Assembly: GCA_019648995.1 (NCBI GenBank)
Contig: BLXT01000976.1
Span: forward strand, 120,640-171,324
Length of the DNA stretch: 50,685 nucleotides
From: Plakobranchus ocellatus
Taxonomy: Eukaryota; Mollusca; Gastropoda; Plakobranchidae
Reading direction: 5' to 3'
A program made the position numbers and the translations under genes. Below, piece after piece: positions 10,401 to 22,400 of the stretch. The notes beneath the pieces were generated by a model. The model was not told where the DNA came from, did no database searches, and saw only the letters and a program-made list of their open reading frames with translations. Numbering within the stretch: the stretch's first letter is position 1; each line of letters opens with the position of its first letter.

Positions 10401-13400
10401 TAAAACTGGAATGTCCATCATCACCCCTGCACCAAACAAACCTTCACAAGGAAGGAATGCGAACACACACACATACATACATACACACGAGAAGCATTGC
10501 ATCAGCTGTCAGTGTAAGCGTAGGCCCACACTGGAAGCGACGCGACATGTCATGGCTAACTTGACAGACTGAGCGTAGGCCCACACTGGAGGCAGCAGTT
10601 CACGTGTCCAACAATACATGTTTTGAAATACTCTCTTTCTCTGGTGGGAGCGACATCAGTCCTTCAAGTTAGCCATGACAAGTCGCGTCGCCTCCAGTGT
10701 GCGCCTACGCTGATGTCACAGTTACTGTGCGCTACCCACCGACAAGTTAGCCTGATAATTTGCGTAACAAGACTGGCCTCGTGGTTCGCGCGGCAACGGT
10801 CAGTAGAATTATGCATGGTCGCGTAATGGCACCCCCCTTTCCCTTATCCGACAGAGCCAGTGACGTAAGACCAGGTTGTAAAACACAAAGGATAGCTCCA
10901 ACGTTCCGACAAGTTGCCGACTTGGTGTGCGCTCCCATCAAAGAAGGAGAGTATTTCAAAACATGTATTGTTGGACACGTGAACTGCTGCCTCCAGTGTG
11001 GGCCTACGCTAATAGACATCACTGTTTTACGATCTACGTATGGACTAGACTCGAGAAAATTTTCCACTAGATCCAAGGCTTTAGATTTAGGAAGAGGTTG
11101 TGTAACATGATACTACCAAATGCTTAGGCATAGCATGTAGGCCTCGGCTTTTATAAATCGTTTGCATTGTAACCCTGCCCCTCCCCTTTCCACACACACC
11201 ACCATCAGCACTCTCTCTGTCTTGTAAAGAAGAGTGTGCCTTCTGAAGTGGTAGTAGTAGTAGTTCTTTTATAAAATCGTTGGCTTTGTAACTCTGCCCC
11301 TCCCCTCCCCACACACACCACCATCAGCACTCTCTCTGTCTTGCAAAGAAGAGTGTGCCTTCTGAAGTGGTAGTAGCAGTAGTTCTTGTATAACTGTGTT
11401 AGCTGTTACCGAGCCAAGTTTTTTCTCTTGAAAATTGTTTGAAGACATGTATAGGAGAATAAAAAGAGATAAAGTGAATAGAATCCTTTCCCCTCTGAGT
11501 TCTGTTTCCAGGTTGCAGGCTTGGGACTGCCTTTGGCCCCTTAGAAAGGGAGAGAAAGAAGATAAGAAAGAGAGAAAGAAAAGACAATTTTAGAATTTTA
11601 GTCCTGAAAAGGACTGTTTGTTGTTGCTAAGATGCATTTGTTGCTGGTGTCGATTTATTCCTGTTTTGGCCTCTGATTGGAAATGCTAATTTTAGTGTCG
11701 CTGAATAAGAGGTGTGTGGCCATGGGGGGCGGCGCTGGGAGAGAGAAGAAAGAGAAAGATATATAACCATCGCGATTTATTGATTAGCAGGTAATTAATA
11801 TAATAGAGTAATAAAAATAGCGGACCAGTGGAGTTGTGCTGAATCTAGATGATGCTAACCGGATGGGGTCAGTAAGTACAGTCTGAAGATGGAGCAAGCC
11901 TGGTACATCCATTGTAGACTCTTAGATGTATATATAATCGTTGAAAATTGTTTGTAGTATATTAGTTTGATATCTATGATATGACCTAGTCAGTTTACAT
12001 CGTGATTTTCTGTATATAAAGGTTGAAATATATCCATTGAAACATGGCCTAGGCCTGGGTTTAACAAGTTGGGCCTATGCTTCTCTCAGTTGGCGGTGTC
12101 TGGTACCAGAAGTGGGGCTGGCGCTTCACCCGGTTGGGAATTGCGTGTTTAACATGTCGGTCCGTATACCGTCTAGGGTTAAACAGGATGGAAAACAGGT
12201 TTGCATCTTTTCATATAGTAGCCTTAGCATCATTCTCAATTTCAATTCGAGATTTAAATCTTACCTCCTGTAATACAAGCTTTGTTTGACTTTACCATGC
12301 CAAAGCCAGACTCCTTTAATGAAGGGTTAGAAACCTTCACAAATTACAAGGAACGGCTCAATGGTTTCGTAATAGCTAATGACATGACTATAGAGAGGCA
12401 AACAGCCACTCTACTGTCATCAATCTGACCGAAGGTGTACAGCACACTACGCTCTCTGACAGCTCCAGACTTATTGGTAACAAAAACATATGATAAACTA
12501 TTTCACTTGTTATCAAGTCACTTTTCTCCACAACCCCTCGAAATTTTTGAACGTTTTAAATTCCATAAACGCAATCAGGGTCAAGATGAGTCTCTATCAG
12601 ACTTTCAGGCTGCTATCAAGTGCCTCTCAGAATATTGTAACTTCGGGGACAATCTCAAACCAACTTTGAGATATAGGTTCGTATGTGGATTGAAGGATGA
12701 AATTATACAGAGTCGATTGCTACAAGAACCAAACCTCACATTTGATAAAGCAACTTCATTTGCTCTAGCAATGGAGACAGCGAAAATCCATGGTGGGTCA
12801 TCACCACCATCATCAGTGCATAAATTGTCCACAGACCCCAACAGGAAAAAGAGCCATAAAAGCTATAAAAAGCCACATGATATAACCTATCCTCCATGCC
12901 AATCATGCGGCAAAACAAATCACAAGCGGGCAGACAGTTTCTGGAGAGATGCCTCCTGTAAAAGATGTAAGAAGAAGAGACACATCCAGGCAGTGTGTAG
13001 ATCCAAAACACCGCCCAGGCAAGGGCCCAAAAAGGTACAACATGTGCACGAGATCAAAAAAGAAGAATACAAAGATGAGTTCTATGCACTAGAAATGCAC
13101 CAGTCAGTTCTATCTGACAGAACACCCAAAATGATGCTAAGTCTCAAAATCAACCACATCGAAACTCAAATGGAGCTAGACACAGGTTCAGCAGTCTCAG
13201 TCATGACAGTAGATGACTACAAAGAAATGTTTGGAAAACTCCCAACAATGGCACCTTCCAAACTTTGCCTTAGAACTTATACCAATGAAGTCATTGAACC
13301 TCTCGGTACATTACCTGTGAAGGTCAACGTAAACGAACAAAAGAAAACCTTACCCCTTCTTATTTTGAATAAGGGTGGTCATCCAATACTCGAACGAGAT

Positions 13401-16400
13401 TGGTTATCAGTTCTGAAACTGGATTGGCGCAATAGCAACTATATTTCCCAATGACTCCTCTGTCGACTCCATTATTAGCGAATTCTCAGACGTATTTGCC
13501 CAAGGTATCAGGAAAATACAAAACTTCAAAGCCAACATCAAAATAAAACATGGGTCAAACCTAAAATTTCTAAAAGCCTGAGCTGTGTTATACGCCCTAA
13601 AGCCAATGCTAGAAAAAGAATTCGACAAACTGGAAGGTGAAAGAATAATCAGCAAAACTGATAAATCCCAATGGGCTACCCCAATAGTACCTGTCCTGAA
13701 GAAAAATGGCAATGTATGCATTTGTTGGGGACTACAAGGTGACGCTTAACCAAGTTCTGGAAGAAAAATACTATTCCCTACCATGAGTAGAAGACATGTT
13801 GGCAAACCTCGACCAAGGTGAAAAATTCTCAAAAATAGACATTCGCCAAGCATACCTAACTCTTCCAATCAAAGAGGAGTGCAGATATCTAACAACTATC
13901 AACACTCACAAGGGCTTATATTGCTTCAATAGGCTTGTATTTGGAATCACTTCCAGTCCAGCCATTTGACAAAGAACAATGGACCAAATACTACAGGGAC
14001 TCAATGGTGTCCAGTGCAACCAAGACGATATGATCATCATTGGAAAAGACGACTATGAACACTTGGAAAACTTAAGAGCAGTCCTATCTCGACTCCATGT
14101 TCACGGCTTAAAAGCAAATTTGGAAAAGTGCCAATTCCTCAGAGATGAAGTCATATTTTGTGGTATAAAAATATCTAAAGAAGGCTTGCACGAAACCTCT
14201 GACAAGAGAGCAGCAGTTGTCAACGCACCTATTCTCAATGACAAATCTCAGCTAAGATCCTTCATGGGGCTAGTCAATTACTACCACAAATGGCTCCCCA
14301 ACATCACAAGCCTAGCTAAACCCTTATATGATCTCCTTCAGGATAAAGTGAAGTATCAATGGACTGAAGGCTGCTCCAAAGCCTTTTTAAGATCAAACAC
14401 TTAGTAGCATCAGATCAAATACTGATGAGATATGACCCCAAACTGGATCTGAGGCTCGCCTGCGATGCATCCTCATACAGAGTCGGAGCCGTGCTGTCTC
14501 ACATCACAAGGAACAATGAGGAAAGACCCATAGCATACATCTCTAGAACTCTTAACCCAGCTGAGAAAAATTATTCTCAACTTGACAAAGAGGCATTGGC
14601 TATTGTTTGGGCAGTGAGAAAATTTTTCAACTACCTCTGTGGTCGCTACTTCACACTAGTGACTGATCATCAGCCCTTGAAATTCATTTTCGGGAATCTC
14701 TGCCATGTCTGCAGCTAGACAGCGAAGATACGCAGCATTTCTCTCTGCTTCAACTGTACAACACACAAAATCAGAACTCAATGCAAATGCTGATGGATTA
14801 TCACAACTTCCATTACCCACCATTGCTAAAGACGAGGCGGACACTGTCAGTGACCTATTCTACAATACAATTCTGGAATCGTCTCCCATCGATGTAACTA
14901 CTATTGTTAAGGAGTCCAGTCATCTTTCAGGTCATGAAATTTGTTAAACAAAATAAATGGCCATCAGCAGACTCGATTCCTCAAAACATCTTAGACTTCT
15001 ATAATAGGCGACATGAACTGACAGTCCAACAGGAATGTCTCATATGTGGACATTGCATCATTCCTCCGGGAAAACTTCATGAGAAGCTCTTACTCACTCT
15101 TCATGACGGTCACTTAGGTACAGTCAAAATGAAGAATGTAGCCAGAATTCATGTCGACTTCGCAGGACCATTTATGAATTCTATGTTAATTCTCCATGTT
15201 GATGCACATTCAAAATGGACAGAAATCACCTGATTATCAAATGCAACATCCACCACAGCCATCAACATTCTGAGCGACTTGTTTAGGAAATTTGGTTTGC
15301 CAGAACACTTTGTTACTGATAACGGCACCCAATTCTCATCGAATGAATTCAATTCAGAAGCAATGGCATAAAGCATACGTTCAGTGCGCCATACCATCCT
15401 GCAACGAGTGGTCTTGCAGAAGATTGGTAAAAACATTTAAATCGGCCATGAAATCTTCAAAACATGACAAGGGAACTCTCATACCCTGTATGTTCTCAAC
15501 TTGATGCAGTGCATACTGTCACACCACAGTCGTATCATAGCGGTTTGTTTACAGGCAACACTGTAACAAATATCTACACCCAGAGGTTTTCAAAGACATC
15601 ACAGCCTCAATAGGATATCGTGTGAATGGATCAGTAATCCTTTCATTGTTGTTAATGCAAATGAAATAAAACTTTATTTTGACCTGCTTAACTAGGCCTA
15701 GGCTGTTGTTCATAACGATATATCACACCTATCCTATAGCTGCGGTTTCATTATCAACTATTAAAACTAGTATAGACTCATATATGGCAACTTACAGGAG
15801 GATGTTTAAAAAAGCAGCACATTTAAGAGTGTTATTGCCTTCCTTTTACTCAAGAACATAAGGTAGGACCTGGCCTACTGAGAGAGCAAGGTGGGGAGCT
15901 TATTCACTCATCTATCGCAAAATTAGAAAACAAGACAGCTGGCGTACGGCAGGAGGAGAGGAAGATAAAAACAATAATGGAATGCCACTTTTTTCAAGTT
16001 GCACCTCTAGTGCAAACGTACATACCTCAAACTAAAAAGTGAAAACTGAAAAATTAAGCAATTTACTCTGCCCCTTCTGTAAATAACAAAAACATGTTCA
16101 CAAACAAACACACATGCTCACACATGTTTATTGATTGGATTACTAGTAAGATTTAAAAACAAATCATTTCCTTTATCTTCACGAACGAAACAAATGTTTC
16201 AACATTGGACATTATTAGTGCTAACCAACACCGTAGACCGGATTGTTATCTGTATGCTTGCGGTGACTGGTAGTACTGCGGTGGTAACGGATACAGGATA
16301 GTGAGGCTTTCTGCTATGATGTTGCCAGTACTGGCACAACAAATGGTTCATTGTAGGCTTTCTGGGAGGATCAAATCAACAAAACTAGCAAGGGGAACCT

Positions 16401-19400
16401 CTAACACTATGATCTTTCATTACAATCCTTGGTGAGGAACGTCTTCATTTTGTTAATTTTACTATGATACACTTTGCTACTGAAATGACTATTATGCGAC
16501 TCATAATGAAGATTCAACTTATTAAAAAAATTTTTGATGCGACTGCAACGAAAGTTATATTGAAATTTACAGCAAAAAATGTGTAATCGATCTAACTGCT
16601 TTTCATATCATGCATATGTTTAATAAATATGTAGGAATTTTTTTCGAACATTACATGTTAAAGCGCATATTTCTAGGTCATGCTGACCTATTCTGCTGGG
16701 GACTTGCACCAGGTAGCTTGACCCCATGACCTCAACTCGACCATGGGTCATAGTATGCCTACTAAAATGCAAGCTTATAACAGCCGTGTTAGATTATCAA
16801 GGGGTAATCTGAACTAGAAATCCAAAAATATATTCAAACATTGATGGTGCATGTTAAGTACAAACATTTGTGAAACTAAAAGCAGCAGAACTAGGAGTAG
16901 CCGTAGTAGCAGCAGTAGTGGTGTAGAGGTATACTGCAAGTAGCAGTAGGAGTAGCAGCAGTAAAAAGTAAATAAAAGGATATGCAATAGGGTCAAAAAA
17001 TGAATGGGTATTTTGAAAAATATAAGATGTGTAGGAGAGTAAAAAAAAAAAAAAAAGCAAGATAGATGGATGGATAAATAGATAGGTAGAAAGTATAAAT
17101 TTGATTAAAATCTGGAATTAATTACATTTAGGTGTATAATAATAATAATGAAGTAGAAAGATACTGATGTGAGAGCAAGGCAGCAGAGAGTCTTTAGAGA
17201 AGAAACCCCCTTGAGGCAAGTGTTTCAGCCCGGACCTTCTTACACTCTAAGGGGGGCTGGGCTACACCAAGGTCATGACTCCTAGGTGTCCCTCTACTAC
17301 CTTTCTTTTTTCCTCGAGCCCCAGATTTTCTCCCACAACCTTTTTTTTTTTTCCAAAATGTAGCAACTTTTTTCAAACACCCCATTGATTGTGCCAAGAA
17401 TGCTCCTGACAGTCGCAGGAAACCAATTACCTATGACGTAACTGCTCATTCCTTTTACCCCAAATTCATATAGAGCTATTTTTGGCAGTCTCAGCTATTA
17501 TTTCTAAGAGCTTTGGTTCTTCTCTTGACATTGATGGAGATTTGCTCAGAAGGTTGTAGGCTGATGTTCCAACAAATCCCCTCGCACCAACCTCTATAGG
17601 CGATATCTAGGATTTGTATCCAGCTTTTACAGTTCCTCGCTCTCAAGTCCTTGTAGTAATAATAATACTAATGAGATATAAGTAATAATAATACTAATAA
17701 TATAAGTCAGTTTCTTCACAATTGCCAATACAAAATGTCATTAAGTTTTTGAGGAAGGGGAGGGTTGATCTAAATTAGAGAGAGAGAATATATTATGTTA
17801 TGTGCCCAAGACTAGCAGCTGTAAAGTGTCATCTATTAACAAGGAAAATGATATTGTTTCACATATGGGAAGCTGTTAAAACTTACTTTATTTATAAAAA
17901 AATATTTTAAAACATTTTTTTAATGATATAATAATTTTGGTATCGTGTCGGGAACGCATTATGTATAATTTTCATGTCCATTTATCAAATTAAGACCTGC
18001 TTTGTAAGCAATAATAAAGTCTAGCCATCTTTATGATAATAATAAAATGCTTCTAGTGTAGACTGCCCACCTTAAGCCCATGTGGGGACTTGGCAGTTTT
18101 TGGCACAAAAAGCATCGCCTCCATGTTGAAGCGAGTTGTAGTCAGCAAAGAGGAGCTTGCTGTGGTTAGTCACTGCTGTAAGCTCTCTTATTTTATTGTA
18201 CGCTGTTCTCCTAGCTTTTTTCTTGTGCGTACACTCTCTTGTCTCCAGAGAATACAATTGGAAACCATTATTTATTCCTTTTTGCTGTAAAGAGATCCAA
18301 AACACACAGATAAAAACAAAACCTGTGTAAAGCTAGCATTAGTGTTAGTAGGTTTTCCCCGATTTATTTGCATGTGATGCATGCATCAGCATTTACATAA
18401 GGACCTCACCTTCCTCTCCTTCTTCTTGGAATAAAATGTTCATACATGACACACTAACATGATATGAGTCATTTTGTTGCTACATGGAATTTAAATATTA
18501 ATTTATTATGCTCAAGAACTACCACAGCCACAGCTCTCATCAAGCCTGCTCATTTGATGTCTTCTATGTGTGTGATATATATTGCAGATGCTTTTTTCAC
18601 ATGTTATTCTGTATATGCTACCTTGATTGAAAAAAAAAATTCAAGAGCTAAAAATGTTTGGCAAAACAAAGGCAATTGTTGAAAGCCATCGAGATATTAT
18701 TGCAAATCATGAACTTACAATATAGCCACATAGACTAATTTGTGGTATGCTCCAAATATTACAAGCAGTACTCTGCACTTGTCAAATTTTGTTTTTCAAG
18801 AGCTTCAGCTTATTTTAATTCATTGAATCGGCATGTAATTTGCAGTGTGCTCTGAGCAAGATGTTATTACCAACAACTTTCTTCACACAGATATTTAGGT
18901 GAAAGTGCAACCTCATAACATTGTTATTGTAAGGCCATGACTAAGATAAATGAATGCACCGTTACTGTCAGCATCAATGGCCTAGATGAACTTGCTTTAC
19001 TGTTAGCACCAACAACTTGGATAAACTCAAATCACTGTTACCACCAACAACTAGAGAACTCATGTTACTGTTATTAGTGTTAGCACCAACATTTAGATTG
19101 ACTCACTGTAATTTTTGGCACAGTTAAGATGAATATTACTGTCACGACAGGGACACGCTCAGGGAAAAGGCAAAATCGACTGCAAAAATTCTCCGTGCTT
19201 TATTGCATCAAACGAATATACACAAAAGTTTTTGGCTCAGGTTTCTTTCTAAGTGTAATATTTTTTGGCTATTTCTTGGCTGCAACAAACATTGTCTAGA
19301 CTCAGGTAGATGTGACAGCGCGTGGTCAATCACTTCGGATTGAAACTCTGTAAATCTGGAGTCTAGGGTTTGTTTCTATGCTAAGAAAACAGAGCTGCTT

Positions 19401-22400
19401 TTGATGTTAACGCTCAGCCGTCTCAATCTGCACTCCCACTGTGGGTCTCTTGCTTGCCTCAATAATTAGGCGACCTTGCACCAAAGGCCTAGTTTCGCCT
19501 ACTCACTTTGCATTGCACGCAAAAGCGTCACGGTGAGTGAATTCTCCTATTCTTTCTCGAGAGGCAAGGCTAATAGCATTTACTCGGCTAAGGAAAAAAA
19601 GTACTGGTAACTAGCTATGCTTATTAATGCTTATTCGACATTATTTTTAGGCGATCAAACTTTCATTCATATGCTGTAATAAAGCGCATGGTTGGTACCC
19701 TTGACACTTAATAAAATATTTTCATGCACCTCTCACTTTCTTCTATATTCAACCATGACAATTACCTTAAACACCAATGACCAAGGCGATTTTTGAAGTT
19801 AATCTCAGTACCAACATGAACCTTCTATTTAGATTTTAGTTGTATTGGAAGTGACATTAAGTTACATCTAAATGCTATCAGCATCTCTAAAATAAAAGGC
19901 AAAATAAAATTATATCTTAAAGGCGCATAAAATTGAATGTTCAACCTCTAATAAATTTGTGACAGCTTTTTTAAATGTGGGCAACAAATGCCACACAATT
20001 TAGAAATGTGGATTGTTACGAAATCGGATGTATTTCACCATAAAGTGGAATGGGACAGTATTTGTTTGTGCATGTTATTATTTTTTTTTTTTACTCATTG
20101 GAAAATATTAAAATGAGACTAATATTTTGTTTTCAGAAGGTCTGCAGAAATTAAAGGAAAATGCAAAAAGAAGAAAAGGTCGAGGATTTGGTGGAGGTGA
20201 GGTTTTGTGTTTTTTTCACAACTTGCCAAGTTTTATTTAATTTTGATTCTCAGAAATATCTTTTTGTATGTTGTGGTTTGCTTTTTTTTTTTAACCAGAA
20301 AATGTTTTTGGAGATAACTTCCTCATTGGGAAACTTTGCGTATTTGTGAAGTACTTGTTTTTCATTGAGAATCAAGCTTGTTATTTTGAACTATATACTC
20401 TCAATGAATATTTTTCCAAATTATGTTTCATCATAAATCAAATTTTACAGAGCTCTTAAGGCAGGCTTCACTGTATTTTGTAATTTTCAAAAATTTTGTC
20501 TAGAATGCTTTTTTGCTCTCCTCAGTGGTTTGTGCTTTGCTTAAATTGTTTCAAAAAACAATGTTTTTGCTTTTGGGATTAGAAGTACATTTTTGTTCCC
20601 ACTACAAAATTATATGTTTTGGGGCAGCCGCAAATGTCATGTAAAATATAATTTGATATCGCTCAATTCAAAATTTTTTTCTCCCAGGGTTTTATCGTAG
20701 GTTTTTGAGGATTTAATCATTGGTAAATACTATTTGATATTTAAAGTGAAAGACTTTCCAGGATTTTTTGATGACATAATGCTCATATTTTGTATTTACA
20801 GAAGGACCCACACGTGGCACTGTTGATCAGTATGAAGGAATGGAGGTTGATGTGGATGAATCAGATGGACCTGGTCCTCAGAGATGTTAGTATCATGTTT
20901 AAATTATAATTATGTTTTGAGATGATCCCAACAAGTCACAAGCTGGATTATGGACTTTTGAAATTTACTTGAGACTCCATTTTGTGACCTTTGCAATGGT
21001 GGAAACTTGATAGAGATCCGTAATTATGTCCAGGGCACAGATTAATAAACAAGTTTTGATTTTTTTTTTTAAAGAAAAATATACTTTATTGAAAAGGTTT
21101 TTTTTTTTTTAATCTTATTTGTGATGCCGATTGATCATTCGATTTGATAAAAGAGCATGATTACTTCAAAAGTTAGAGATAGTATACTGTATATGGGAAT
21201 TAGATTTTTTTTTTTAAATATAATTCTGGAATTTAAATACAATGAGATTAAGTCTGATGCAGCTGACTTAGGAATGTTCAAAATATGCCGCTCAAAACAT
21301 GATCTTTGAAGAGTGAATCAGAAAGCTATGAACAAGGACAGAACATGGCTATTGCAAAGATTAGGAATCATTACTGTTCAGAGAAAAATGTTTTGGTTTT
21401 TTTTTCATTATTGGGGATTAAAATAAAATGAGATTAAGCGCAATGCAAAAAATATTTTTCAAAACACGATCGTTGAAAAATGACACGCATAAAAGGAAAT
21501 ATACACAGATAGAGCATGATGGCTTTAAAGATCAGGAACTTTACATAATGCTGAAAAAACAGATTTTGGTCAGAACATTTGATATAAATGTACTCCCATG
21601 CTTGTAAAAGTCAGATATAATTAATGCCAGAGCAGTCCAATGCGATAAGCTCTTCATCACCACTAATTTTTTTTTTTTTTTCGTAATCATCAACTGCATT
21701 GTCATGGAGCTGCTTTAGCAACCAGTTCCACCAAAACCCAGCAAGTAGATTTGACTGCTAGAGCTGGGCTAGATACTACCTCTCAGAACTGTTACTTGCA
21801 AAAGCAATCGCTAGCCACTTATTTTCTTGTTCTTATTATTTAATTTAGATATTCAAGCACTAAACCATATATCTCTGAATTGTGTTGTTTTCTTGCTCAT
21901 TACAATTAGCTGAATTCAAAAACTTTTCAGTTGCCTTTTTTTCTTAACTCCTGCATTTTTCATCAGTTTGATGTGAGATTGTTCTTTGTTCTGAAAAATA
22001 AAGTACTTTTAAACGCAAGAAACACTTTTTTTTTTTCATTTTGGCTGATTCTTTTGTTGTCACTCACTGATCTATGATTCTTTAAATTTCTTTCCTTGAA
22101 GCTGTGGAAGGCTGGATTTTATTCGTAACAGGTGTGCACGAAGAATCTCATGAAGATGATGTCTATGAGAAGTTTGGAGAGTATGGAGAGATCAAGAATT
22201 TGCATTTAAACCTGGACAGAAGAACAGGATATTTAAAGGTAAGTTTAACAATATGGAATAAAAATTCAACAATATAAACTACCAAATGAAGCATTAGTGA
22301 CACAATGACTGGCAAACCAGCCCTAAGATTTGCGGGAACCTTTCTGTTGTGGGTTCAAGTCAAAGCCTGCCACTAACATGCTGGCCTGGTGAATGCACAA

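Larger units (their letters stand above)
7476..20136 (+). other. RBM8A intron 1 (about 12.7 kb)
   Basis: Bounded by CGACC|GTAAG and TTTTCAG|AAGG. It accounts for about 70 percent of the gene and contains most of the mobile elements listed between these points. The other introns are 605, 1216, 871 and 2069 bp. Stretches with nothing recognised: 15700-17190 apart from a trinucleotide tract, and 17660-18930. Confidence 0.93.

Noticed and set aside
10747..11110. Overlapping ORFs of 109 and 116 aa on both strands
   Set aside because: They lie inside the foldback element, arise from its inverted arms, and have no protein motif.
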